Position numbers and translations under genes: made by a program
Shown: positions 8,389-15,852 of the stretch, piece after piece
How positions within the stretch are numbered: position 1 is the first letter of the stretch
Layout: each line of letters starts with the position of its first letter
Assembly (NCBI GenBank): GCA_020350785.1
Contig: CP070722.1
Coordinates: 863,843 to 923,155, forward strand
Source: Gemmatimonadota bacterium
GTDB lineage: Bacteria; Gemmatimonadota; Gemmatimonadetes; Palauibacterales; KS3-K002
Direction: 5' to 3'
Length of the DNA: 59,313 nt
Notes under the pieces: model-generated
What the model saw: the letters and a program-made list of their open reading frames with translations, nothing else
The model's database searches: none
Told to the model about the DNA's origin: nothing

Positions 8389-9930
8389 TCAGGAGACCCT
8401 TTTCTCGGGCTCAACTTGCTCCTCCGCCTCTATGCTCACCTGGCTCGCAGGCTTCATCGCCGTCGAACTCTCCGGAGCAGACGCTGTCGGTTCGGTAACC
8501 GTCTCAGCCTCGGCCGCCTCGCCAACCTCTTCTGCCTGTTCACCACCAGATTCTTCCAGCTCCTCGCTGTCACGGAAAGGCCCGCCCGTCGCCACCGGAC
8601 GCGCATCGGACGGTCGCTCCGCCGACAGTTCAGCCGGCTCATCCACGACGGTCAAGTCCTCGATCAGCTTCACCAGAGCGTCCGCATCCTCCGGCCCCAC
8701 GCCGGTGATCCGCAAGAAGTCATCGCGTTCCAGATCGATGATGTTCATGAACGTCTGGTATCCGGCCGCTTCCAGCGCCGCCAGAACAGCCGGCGCTATG
8801 TCCAGCTCGTCCAACGCGAAATCCGCCGCGCCTTCGTATTCGTCGGCCGGGCCACGGAACAGCGTGCTCTGCGCGCCTCTCTCCATCCACTCACGGCTGG
8901 AGTAGAGGTCGATCTGCCAGCCAATCAGTTGCGACGCCAGTCGCACGTTCTGCCCGTTGCGCCCAATGGCGAGTGAGAGTTGATCCTCGTCGACGATCGC
9001 TGTGATGACCTTGCGCTCGTGATCGGAAATCACCTTCGCCACCTTCGCCGGCGCCAGAGAGCGCTTGGCATAGATCTCGGGATCCGGGTGCCACGGGACG
9101 ATATCGATCCGCTCCCCGCTCATCTCGGAGACGACCGCCTGGACCCGCGAGCCTTTCAAGCCGACACAGGCGCCGACCGGATCGATCGAGTCGTCGTTCG
9201 AGACTACCGCGATCTTGGTCCGGCCGCCGGCCTCGCGGGCAATGTCTGCAATCTTCACGACGCCCTGGTAGATCTCCGGTACCTCGAGCTTGAACAGCGA
9301 AGCCACGAACTCGGGATCGGCGCGCGACAGGATCAGCCGCGGACCCTTCGGCGTCTCCTCCAGCTTCTTGAGAACCGCTCGAATCGGTTCGCCCTGCCGA
9401 AACCGCTCCCGCGGGTTCTGCTCACGCCACGGGATTATCGCCTCGGCCTCTCGCAGCATGTTCAACATGACCACGAGCTTGCCTCGCTCGATCGCCTGCA
9501 CTTCACCCGACAGCAGCTCGCCGACCTTGTCGGCAAATTCCTCCCGGATACGATTGCGCTCTCCCTCGCGTACCCGCTGAACGATCCTCTGCTTCGCCGC
9601 CAGAACAGCGGTGCGCCCAAAGTCGGCGAAGTCCACCGGGATCTCCAGGAGATCGCCCACCTGGAAATCCGGATCGTCCCAGCGGGCCTCCTGAACGCTC
9701 ACCTCCCGGGAAGGGTCGAGTACCTCTTCCACAACCTCCTTGAGGACAACGATGTCGATCGAACCCTTTTCCTCGTTGATCCCGATCTCGGCTTGCACGT
9801 TCGGGCCGTACCGCTTCGCCAGCGCGGCGTACAGACCGTCCTTGATCAACTCGTGCAGCTCTTCGCGCGATAACGACTTGTGCGCCGTCATCACCCGAAA
9901 GGCTTCCAGAACTTGTGCAGCGTTGCCCAT
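8389..9930 (-). CDS. nusA: Transcription termination/antitermination factor NusA
   Basis: NusA binds RNA polymerase and modulates pausing, termination and antitermination. The 513-residue protein has the N-terminal polymerase-binding domain (to about residue 130), an S1 domain (LLSGEVQAIERGKLVVML), and two KH domains with GLKGSRVQAVVSEMSG and AIGRNGQNVRLASQL. A helix-hairpin-helix repeat near residue 385 (FLRITGVGPEDADALVKLI) precedes a Glu-rich C-terminal tail of about 80 residues. The ATG at 9930 has a GGAG-type ribosome site upstream. It lies second in the rimP operon, so a terminator in the leader would be a natural point for NusA feedback. Confidence 0.97.
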   Translation of the reverse strand: MGNAAQVLEAFRVMTAHKSLSREELHELIKDGLYAALAKRYGPNVQAEIGINEEKGSIDIVVLKEVVEEVLDPSREVSVQEARWDDPDFQVGDLLEIPVDFADFGRTAVLAAKQRIVQRVREGERNRIREEFADKVGELLSGEVQAIERGKLVVMLNMLREAEAIIPWREQNPRERFRQGEPIRAVLKKLEETPKGPRLILSRADPEFVASLFKLEVPEIYQGVVKIADIAREAGGRTKIAVVSNDDSIDPVGACVGLKGSRVQAVVSEMSGERIDIVPWHPDPEIYAKRSLAPAKVAKVISDHERKVITAIVDEDQLSLAIGRNGQNVRLASQLIGWQIDLYSSREWMERGAQSTLFRGPADEYEGAADFALDELDIAPAVLAALEAAGYQTFMNIIDLERDDFLRITGVGPEDADALVKLIEDLTVVDEPAELSAERPSDARPVATGGPFRDSEELEESGGEQAEEVGEAAEAETVTEPTASAPESSTAMKPASQVSIEAEEQVEPEKRVS

Positions 9931-10001
9931 CCTCGATACTCCATTGCTGACCGCTCGCCCCGTTACAGGAGGCCAGTCGGTCTCTATCTAGCCCGATTCA
10001 A

Positions 10002-10541
10002 TTAACTTCGCCGTCCGCGCCGTCCCTTGCGACCCCGACTCTCCCATCTGAACACGAGGTTCGCTCTAACGATCGCAGAACGCGGAACCTCGATCTCGGT
10101 TCCATCCGCGATACGCAGGCGGAGATGTTCCTCCGCGCCGGTTCCTTCCACGCTCAACAGCACGCCCTCGATCCGCTTCATGCCGGGCGCCAAAGGCTCG
10201 ACCCCGCGAACCGCGATCTCCCGACCAAGGTTGCGCTCGAAGTCGGTTCGCTTGTGCAGCGGGCGCTCGACCCCGGGGGACGATACCTCTAGGATATAGC
10301 TAGAGGACAGATCCTCACGCGCGTCCAGCGCCGCCTCCAACTCACGACTCACGCGCGCGCAGTCATCGACCGTCACACCCTGGCCCGGCTCCGATCCGAG
10401 CCGGTCGATCCGCAACCGTACGATGGGGCGGCGGCGGTGGCCGCCCCACTCTAGCTCGACCAGCTCGAATCCGAGCTGCTCGAGCAATGTCTGAGCCAGC
10501 GCACCCAGCTCTTCGCGCGCCGGGTCGATACTCTGAGCCAT
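10002..10541 (-). CDS. rimP: Ribosome maturation factor RimP
   Basis: RimP assists early 30S assembly. The ATG at 10541 gives 179 residues starting MAQSIDPAREELGALAQTLL. The open frame further upstream runs through the leader terminator and is not credible. Family marks include GFELVELEW, a VRLRIDR strand, VTVDDCARVSRELEAALD and YILEVSSPGVERPL (the conserved SPGxxRPL). A basic tail (RWESRGRKGRRGRRS) ends the protein. It is the first gene of the operon that continues through nusA and infB to pnp. Confidence 0.96.
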   Translation of the reverse strand: MAQSIDPAREELGALAQTLLEQLGFELVELEWGGHRRRPIVRLRIDRLGSEPGQGVTVDDCARVSRELEAALDAREDLSSSYILEVSSPGVERPLHKRTDFERNLGREIAVRGVEPLAPGMKRIEGVLLSVEGTGAEEHLRLRIADGTEIEVPRSAIVRANLVFRWESRGRKGRRGRRS

Positions 10542-10590
10542 CCGTCCCGCGCCCCGCGCTGCCAGCCCGCAGCCGGCAGAAAGGCCCAAC

Positions 10591-10623
10591 AATAAAAAAG
10601 TGGGGTTGGTACTGCGTCCCCAC
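10591..10623 (-). terminator. Leader terminator hairpin upstream of rimP
   Basis: On the minus strand GTGGGG (10623-10618), a 12-base loop and CCCCAC (10605-10600) form a 6-bp stem, seven with the flanking A-U pair, directly followed by TTTTTTATT. It lies about 50 bases before the rimP ATG and downstream of a promoter. It could therefore act as an attenuator for the operon as well as stop readthrough from murA-pgeF. Confidence 0.82.
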
Positions 10624-10670
10624 TGCTCAAGAGACCTTGCGGTCACTAACTTGGCGCCTCAACCCACAGC
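10592..10670 (-). ncRNA. Candidate attenuator leader RNA of the rimP-nusA-infB operon
   Basis: Transcribed from the promoter just upstream, the leader could fold in two exclusive ways. GTGGGTTG (10667-10660) can pair with CAACCCCAC (10608-10600) with one bulged C, which would destroy the terminator stem by using its 3' arm. Between them GACC-GCAA-GGTC (10645-10634) forms a 4-bp hairpin with a GNRA loop. All pairings are read directly from the sequence. Regulation is inferred. A terminator-bearing rimP leader is described in gammaproteobacteria. Confidence 0.55.
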
Positions 10671-10677
10671 GGCCGTA

Positions 10678-10706
10678 AATATAGGCGGTGCCGGACCGAA
10701 AATCAA
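10678..10706 (-). promoter_or_regulatory. Sigma70-like promoter of the rimP operon
   Basis: On the minus strand TTGATT (10706-10701), a 17-base spacer and TATATT (10683-10678) make a good vegetative promoter. The -35 box overlaps the pgeF stop codon. The predicted start is near 10671, giving a leader of about 130 bases. Confidence 0.7.
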
Positions 10707-11482
10707 CGGGAGCCCCAACCCAGAAAGGCACACATGCGGCGGCCGCGATCCCCGGCTCGATATGAGTAGAATGCCCGATCCTCGCACCGGGTGCAGTGAC
10801 GCGAGACGGTGACTTGAGCCGGGCCCAAGCCCTCAGCTCTCAATTGGCTCGCGATGAGCCCCCTGAGATCGACATAGCGCCCCTCCTCAGGGGACTCCCC
10901 CAGGGCGCTCGTCACCTCGGGCCCCACCTCATAACACTCGCCGCAAATCGCCGGCCCCAGATGGGCGCACAAGGAATCGAGGCGCGCGCCCAACGGCAGC
11001 ATCGCTCTCAAGGTGGCGCCAACCACGCCGGCGGCGGTACCGCGCCACCCGGCATGCGCCAGGCCCAGTACCCTTTGGATCGGGTCGACCAGGTAGACCG
11101 GCACGCAGTCGGCCACCGTCACCGTCAGGAGCACCCCGGCCATATCGGTCACCAGGCCGTCGGCTTCGCCCAGCACGATCACCCCATCGCCTTCGCCGGC
11201 CAGGTGGCGGGCCACGGCGGCACCGTGTACCTGACGGCACCTGGCCACCCGCCGGATCCCGGTCCCCCGCTGAAGAGCTTCCCAGCCGTTCGAAGGGCTG
11301 CCGTCGCCGGCGAACGGGTCCGCGGTAGGTGTCGGCCCGTCTAGGAACCCGAAGTCGAGCCCCGGTGCCCGACCGGTGATCCCCTGAAGTAGCGTCGGGA
11401 AACGCTCCATCCAGTCCGCTTGCCGGAATACCTGCAGTCCGGCCAGTCGCGTAAGACGCTCCACCGCCGGGTCAATCGGCAC
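10703..11482 (-). CDS. pgeF: PgeF/YfiH-family (laccase-domain) protein
   Basis: The family is named peptidoglycan editing factor for its action against wrongly built UDP-MurNAc-tripeptide in E. coli; members are also reported as purine nucleoside phosphorylases/deaminases. The 259-residue protein shows the metal-site motifs [17 protein letters not shown] and [15 protein letters not shown], then [15 protein letters not shown] and [15 protein letters not shown]. These are the conserved His and Cys ligands of the family. It overlaps the end of murA by 11 bases. The pairing with a peptidoglycan precursor enzyme supports the editing role. Confidence 0.9.
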   Translation of the reverse strand: MPIDPAVERLTRLAGLQVFRQADWMERFPTLLQGITGRAPGLDFGFLDGPTPTADPFAGDGSPSNGWEALQRGTGIRRVARCRQVHGAAVARHLAGEGDGVIVLGEADGLVTDMAGVLLTVTVADCVPVYLVDPIQRVLGLAHAGWRGTAAGVVGATLRAMLPLGARLDSLCAHLGPAICGECYEVGPEVTSALGESPEEGRYVDLRGLIASQLRAEGLGPAQVTVSRHCTRCEDRAFYSYRAGDRGRRMCAFLGWGSR

Positions 11483-12746
11483 GTTCGATCGAGGCGCCGA
11501 GCGCCCGCAGGCGCTCGTCGATACGCTCGTAGCCTCTCTCGATCTGGCCGATGTTGAAGATTTTGCTGCGGCCCTCGGCGCCCAGTGCGGCGATCAGGAT
11601 CGCCATGCCGGCGCGAATGTCCGGGCTCTCCACCACAGACCCGCGCAGGGTAGCCGGTCCGACGACTACCGCCCGATGCGGATCGCAGATCACGATCCGA
11701 GCGCCCATCGCCGTGAGTTTGTCTGCGAAGAACATACGAGACTCGAACATCTTCTCGTGGATCAGCACGGTCCCTCGGCATTGAGTGGCCAGGACCAGCG
11801 CGATGCTGATCAGGTCTGCCGGAAACTGCGGCCAGGGGCCGTCGTCGAGCTTGGGGATGTGCTGCCCGATGTCCATCCGGATTTCCAGCGACTGATCCGC
11901 GGGCACTCGCAGGGTCCGGCGCTCCAATTCACACTCGAGGCCCAGGCGCTCGAACATTAGGCGGATGCTCGTGAGGTGGTCCGGCTCGACGTCGCCGATG
12001 CTCAGCTCGCTGCGCGTCACGGCTGCCAGACCGATGAACGAGCCCACCTCGATATGGTCGGGGCTCACTTCGGCGCTCGCGCCAGACAGACGCTCTACGC
12101 CCTCGATCCTCAGCTCGTTGGTGCCGATCCCCGAGATGCGGGCACCCATCGCATTCAAGAGGTGGCAGAGGTTCTGTACGTGCGGCTCCGCCGCAGCGTT
12201 ACGGAGGACGGTGAGTCCCGTGGCCCGAACGGCCGCCATGACGGCGTTCTCTGTGCCTGTGACACTGGGTTCATCGAGGAAGATCTCGGCGCCGCGCAGT
12301 TTGCCCCTCAACACGAACTCGCCCCCCAGCTCCACGCTCGCGCCCAAGCGCTGCAGCGCCTCGAAGTGCGTGTCCAGTCGACGCCGGCCGATCACGTCGC
12401 CCCCCGGCGGCGGCAAACGCACCTGCCCCGTCCTCGCCAGCATCGGGCCGGCCAGCAGAATCGAAGCACGGATCCGGGCGGCGAGAACGGTATCCAGCGC
12501 TACGGACTGTACGTCTGCCGCCTGCAGCAGCAGCCGCCCGGGCCCCTCCCATGCGCAGTACACACCCAGAGCCTCCAACAGCTCGAGCATGGTGTGCACG
12601 TCCCGGATGTCCGGAACGTTACTCAACCGAACGGGCTCAGCGGTGAGCAGACTGGCTGCCATCATAGGAAGCGCGGCGTTCTTGTTGCCGGCCGGCTTCA
12701 CGTGGCCGCTCAGGGTCTTCCCACCTTCGACAATGAAGCTTGTCAT
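11472..12746 (-). CDS. murA: UDP-GlcNAc enolpyruvyl transferase MurA, Asp in place of active-site Cys
   Basis: MurA transfers enolpyruvate from PEP to UDP-GlcNAc, the first committed step of peptidoglycan synthesis. The ATG at 12746 gives 424 residues starting [16 protein letters not shown]. Conserved Lys22 (AGNKNAA), the Arg of IGRRRLD and the Asp of FPADLIS are present. The residue equal to E. coli Cys115 is Asp117, in [10 protein letters not shown] (codon GAC at 12398-12396). Known MurAs with Asp here, such as that of Mycobacterium tuberculosis, are active and resist fosfomycin, which alkylates the Cys. The -10 box of its promoter ends 8 bases before the ATG, so the mRNA may be leaderless. 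Confidence 0.96.
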   Translation of the reverse strand: MTSFIVEGGKTLSGHVKPAGNKNAALPMMAASLLTAEPVRLSNVPDIRDVHTMLELLEALGVYCAWEGPGRLLLQAADVQSVALDTVLAARIRASILLAGPMLARTGQVRLPPPGGDVIGRRRLDTHFEALQRLGASVELGGEFVLRGKLRGAEIFLDEPSVTGTENAVMAAVRATGLTVLRNAAAEPHVQNLCHLLNAMGARISGIGTNELRIEGVERLSGASAEVSPDHIEVGSFIGLAAVTRSELSIGDVEPDHLTSIRLMFERLGLECELERRTLRVPADQSLEIRMDIGQHIPKLDDGPWPQFPADLISIALVLATQCRGTVLIHEKMFESRMFFADKLTAMGARIVICDPHRAVVVGPATLRGSVVESPDIRAGMAILIAALGAEGRSKIFNIGQIERGYERIDERLRALGASIERAD

Positions 12747-12754
12747 CGCTGGCC

Positions 12755-12784
12755 AACTTAGGAGGCGCCGAACGCGGACGTCAA
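12755..12784 (-). promoter_or_regulatory. Promoter of murA
   Basis: On the minus strand TTGACG (12784-12779), an 18-base spacer and TAAGTT (12760-12755). Only 8 bases separate the -10 box from the murA ATG, so transcription would start within one to three bases of the start codon. Confidence 0.65.
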
Positions 12785-12847
12785 TCACCCCCGGCGCCTA
12801 GGCGGCCGAGCCCGTTCCCAGGGATCGCGCCGGGTCGGCCGGGCCGC

Positions 12848-12877
12848 TTGACACCGACGCGCGGCGTGGCCTATCTG
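12848..12877 (+). promoter_or_regulatory. Promoter of the PTS IIA / PII-like / antiporter cassette
   Basis: TTGACA (12848-12853), an 18-base spacer and TATCTG (12872-12877), followed after 27 bases by the ATG of the IIA gene. It diverges from the murA promoter; the two -35 boxes are about 65 bases apart. Confidence 0.65.
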
Positions 12878-12904
12878 AAGGGGGCCATCAACTCGCGAGA
12901 TCGC

Positions 12905-13369
12905 ATGAAACTACATCACTACCTCCGCCCCGACCTGGTAATCCTCGACCTGGAATCGGACGGCGTCGAGGCGACTTTGCGCCGCATGGTGAAGGTCCTC
13001 GTCGATCGCGCGCTCATCCCCGACGAGCAGGCGGTGCTCGGCGCCCTGCTGGAGCGCGAGGCGGCCCAATCCACCGGCATCGGCGGAGGCGTCGCCATCC
13101 CCCACGCCGTTTGCCCGGACCTATCCACGACCGTCATCGAGTTGGCGTTGTCGCCCACGGGAATAGACTTTCTCTCCCTCGATGAAAATCTCGTACATAC
13201 CCTCTTCCTGTTGCTGTCCCCGCCCGCCAGCAGCGGAATACACATCAAGCTCCTGGCCCGTATCGCCCGCTTGATGCGGCAACCCGATTTCCTCGGCCGA
13301 TTGCTCGAGTCGGAGACGGCGGACGAGGTCATCGCCAAGATTCGCGAGTTTGACGAGGAGCACCCCTGA
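12905..13369 (+). CDS. PTS IIA-type (PtsN-like) phosphoacceptor protein
   Basis: The 154-residue protein is a fructose/nitrogen-type EIIA domain. His67 in the motif TGIGGGVAIPHAV is the expected phosphorylation site, followed by the SPTGIDFLSLDENLVHTLFL segment, split here by a variable loop, and a C-terminal helix pair. The ATG at 12905 is chosen by family fit; the open frame upstream covers the promoter. No EIIB or EIIC domain lies nearby, so it looks regulatory rather than transport-linked. Downstream lie a PII-like protein and a cation antiporter. EIIA-Ntr proteins are known to control K+ transport in E. coli, so control of the antiporter is a reasonable inference. Confidence 0.85.
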   Translation: MKLHHYLRPDLVILDLESDGVEATLRRMVKVLVDRALIPDEQAVLGALLEREAAQSTGIGGGVAIPHAVCPDLSTTVIELALSPTGIDFLSLDENLVHTLFLLLSPPASSGIHIKLLARIARLMRQPDFLGRLLESETADEVIAKIREFDEEHP

Positions 13370-13397
13370 GAGCGCCAGTGCCTGCGAGCTTCCCCTG

Positions 13398-13754
13398 ATG
13401 CAACTACTCATCGCGGTGATCAACCAGCCCGAAGCGCTCGATGACGTGTTGTCCGGTTTCCTCGAGCTGGGGATAACGGGAGCGACGATCCTCAACAGCG
13501 AGGGCATGGCACATGTTCTCACGCACGATATTCCGCTGTTCGCGGGAATACAGACCCTCATCTCGCGGTCGCGAACCCAGAACTATACGATCTTCAGCGT
13601 CATCGAGGAGAATGAGAAGGTCGAGGCGGCCTTCGCCTTGATTCAAGACGTCTGCGGAAGCCTCGAGGAGCCGGGCACCGGTATCGTCTTCACCATCCCC
13701 GTGAGCCGTGCCACCGGGATAGCACCGGAGCTCGGCGACGCATCTGAGCTGTGA
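13398..13754 (+). CDS. PII-like regulatory protein
   Basis: This 118-residue protein has the PII/PII-like ferredoxin-fold pattern. It begins MQLLIAVINQPEALDDVL, continues with LELGITGATILNSEG where the T-loop begins, and ends with EEPGTGIVFTIPVSRATGI, equivalent to the GDGKIFV-x-PV end of classic PII. The T-loop sequence is unlike GlnB/GlnK and the uridylylated Tyr is not evident. Such divergent PII-like proteins often sit next to a transporter and bind nucleotides. The stop overlaps the antiporter start (GTGA), so the two are translationally coupled. Ligand unknown. The start at 13398 lacks a strong ribosome site. Confidence 0.65.
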   Translation: MQLLIAVINQPEALDDVLSGFLELGITGATILNSEGMAHVLTHDIPLFAGIQTLISRSRTQNYTIFSVIEENEKVEAAFALIQDVCGSLEEPGTGIVFTIPVSRATGIAPELGDASEL

Positions 13755-14995
13755 GCCCCCTACTCGTCGTCCTGCTCCTTGCGCTGATCGGCCTGCTGGG
13801 CGCTCAACTGGGTTTCCCGCAGCGGCGCGTGCCCTTGGGCCCGCAGATCTTCATTGCCGTGGGCGGCCCGTTCTTGTTCATCGGTTTCATCCTCGGCCCC
13901 CACCTCTTGCAGGTGCTCTCGTTTAGAACGGTCACCCAGCTAACACCGATGCTTGCCTTGGGGCTGGGCTGGATCGGACTTCTCTTCGGACTCCAGCTCG
14001 ATCGCGACCACCTCCGCCGCTTCCCTTCCCGCTACCTGATACTCGCCTGGCTGCAAGCCGGCATCGCCTTCTGCATCGTCTTCCTGCTCGGCTACCTCGT
14101 GACCGATGCCTGGCTCTCGCTGCGGCTGGACGCGATTCTTCTGGTCGCAGCCGCCACCGCCTGTGTCTCGACGCCCGCCGCCATCGCACTCATCTCGAAC
14201 ACCTATCAAACACGAGGCAGAGTCACCCGCCTGCTATTCTTCGTCGCCAGCCTGGACGCGGCCGTAGGAGTCGTGGCGCTGGGCCTGGTTCATGCCGGCT
14301 TCAACACGGGGCTGCTCGGTCGCGGCGGCCTGCTTTCGTCGGCGGAGCTGTTCCTCATCTCGATCTTGCTGGGCTGCTTCTTCGGAGTGTTGTTCCTGTC
14401 GCTCACCAGGGTACGCCCCAGGTCGCAAGAACTTCTTCTCTTGCTCATCGGGCTCGTGCTGTTCGCCGCCGGCACCTCCTTCTACTTGGCTCTCTCTCCG
14501 CTCTTCGTTTGCATGGTAGCCGGTGTGGTGATCGGCAACCTGTCGCCCATGCGGCGAAGGGTCTACACCGCACTCTCGAGCTGGGAGAAGCCGATCTACA
14601 TCATCATGCTCGTGCTGGCCGGCGCGCTCCTGCAGTTCTCTTCCTGGTGGATCGTACCCCTCGTTCTCGCGTACATCGGCACCCGTATACTAGCCAAGTG
14701 GCTCGGCGGAGTCCTGGCCGCCAAGCTGCCGATCCCTGGCGCCGCTGTCCCGTCCAGCTTCGGTCTGGCCCTCACCCCGCAAGGCGGCCTGTCGCTGGCC
14801 ATAGCGATTTCATTCGTCCTGATCTACAATCCAGTTGGAGAGATCGGGTCGGCCGAGAGCGTCCTTTTGGCTACGGTCGTGATCGCCGTCGGGGTCAGCG
14901 ACCTGATCGGGCCGTTCCTGGTTCGGGACGTCCTCGGACGAGCCGGTGAACTCGGTCGTGGCGCGGTGTCGACCGCGGCCCACGAGACTCGATAA
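13751..14995 (+). CDS. CPA2-type cation:proton antiporter, membrane domain only
   Basis: A 414-residue, strongly hydrophobic protein with about 12 predicted membrane helices that resembles Kef/NapA-type sodium- or potassium-proton antiporters. Recognisable parts are the GLGWIGLLFGLQLDRDHL segment (compare GLELD in CPA2) and TACVSTPAAIALISNTY in the core. It ends soon after the last helix, with no TrkA-N or TrkA-C domain, so nucleotide gating would have to come from another protein. The GTG start overlaps the stop of the PII-like gene, and a strong GGAGG follows its own stop to serve the next gene. Confidence 0.8.
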   Translation: MSPLLVVLLLALIGLLGAQLGFPQRRVPLGPQIFIAVGGPFLFIGFILGPHLLQVLSFRTVTQLTPMLALGLGWIGLLFGLQLDRDHLRRFPSRYLILAWLQAGIAFCIVFLLGYLVTDAWLSLRLDAILLVAAATACVSTPAAIALISNTYQTRGRVTRLLFFVASLDAAVGVVALGLVHAGFNTGLLGRGGLLSSAELFLISILLGCFFGVLFLSLTRVRPRSQELLLLLIGLVLFAAGTSFYLALSPLFVCMVAGVVIGNLSPMRRRVYTALSSWEKPIYIIMLVLAGALLQFSSWWIVPLVLAYIGTRILAKWLGGVLAAKLPIPGAAVPSSFGLALTPQGGLSLAIAISFVLIYNPVGEIGSAESVLLATVVIAVGVSDLIGPFLVRDVLGRAGELGRGAVSTAAHETR

Positions 14996-15007
14996 GGAGG
15001 GGCGAGG

Positions 15008-15469
15008 GTGGACCCGCTGAATCTGACGATCCAGGTCATTCAAGCCGTCGCCGTGCTGGTGTTGGGCTTCGGCCTGATCCTGCTGGCCCGGGCGATCCGC
15101 CGCGTTCGCCAGAGCCTCAACAAGCTGGACGACGCGTTGACCAGCATCGGCCGCGATGCGCGCCCCGTGCTCGATCGAGCCCGCGCCGTCGGCGAGAACC
15201 TGAACTTCATCGCGATGTCGGTCCGCAAGGAGGTCGATCGCGCCAGCGACACGATAGCCAACGCCAACGAACGGCTCGAGGAAGCGCTGGAGGCGGCGGA
15301 AGAGCGAGTCCAGGAGCTGGGTGCATTGATCGACGTTGTGCAAGGGGAAGTGGAGGACACCATCCTCTCGGCGACCTCCACCTTGCGTGGCATTCGCACC
15401 GGGGCGAAGCTCCTGCGCCGTCGCCGCAACGACGTTAGCGATTCGGATGTAGACGATCTTGAGGAGTAA
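15008..15469 (+). CDS. DUF948-like membrane-anchored coiled-coil protein
   Basis: A 153-residue protein with one N-terminal membrane helix (IQAVAVLVLGFGLILLARAI), then a long helical, charged region with heptad-like spacing and a basic end (KLLRRRRN) before an acidic tail. This is the layout of DUF948 proteins, whose function is unknown. The GTG start has a strong AAGGAGG site 8 bases upstream, next to the antiporter stop. It is probably part of the same transcript as the antiporter and the YtxH-like gene. Confidence 0.6.
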   Translation: MDPLNLTIQVIQAVAVLVLGFGLILLARAIRRVRQSLNKLDDALTSIGRDARPVLDRARAVGENLNFIAMSVRKEVDRASDTIANANERLEEALEAAEERVQELGALIDVVQGEVEDTILSATSTLRGIRTGAKLLRRRRNDVSDSDVDDLEE

Positions 15470-15474
15470 GAGCC

Positions 15475-15843
15475 ATGGTCGAGACTTCAAGAGAACGGCC
15501 GGGCGAAGAGGACAGCACTAGCGGCCTGCAAGCCACCCACTATTTGCTTGCCTTCGCAATCGGCGCCCTGGTGGGCATCGGAATCGCCGCCACCTGGATA
15601 CCGGAGAAGACGCGGCGACGCCTTCCGGCGCTCCTGCGTGACCGCTACCGCAAGTTGCGGGACGTCGGCACGACGAGACTCGACGATTGGCGCGATTCGG
15701 GGCGCGCCCTGGTCGGCGAGTTCCGCGAAGAGTTGGGATCGAGCCTCGAGGCCGCTCGCGAAGAACTCGGAGACATGGCCGGCCAACAGCTGAAGCAGAT
15801 GCGTACAGCCTTGCGCCGGGAGGCTCGCAAGCTTCGCCGCTGA
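15475..15843 (+). CDS. YtxH-like small membrane protein
   Basis: A 122-residue protein with one membrane helix (YLLAFAIGALVGIGIAATWI, about residues 23-42) followed by an alternating-charge helical tail rich in Arg, Glu and Leu. This is the YtxH/gas-vesicle-protein-like layout: glycine-rich helix, then a cytoplasmic amphipathic coil. No catalytic motif is visible. It starts 5 bases after the DUF948-like gene, and such pairs are often found together. It may organise or protect the membrane; the sequence does not show how. Confidence 0.55.
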   Translation: MVETSRERPGEEDSTSGLQATHYLLAFAIGALVGIGIAATWIPEKTRRRLPALLRDRYRKLRDVGTTRLDDWRDSGRALVGEFREELGSSLEAAREELGDMAGQQLKQMRTALRREARKLRR

Positions 15844-15852
15844 GGCCGCGGC

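Noticed and set aside
11976..12761. Two long plus-strand frames over murA.
   Set aside because: MurA on the minus strand is unmistakable and the plus frames show no domain.
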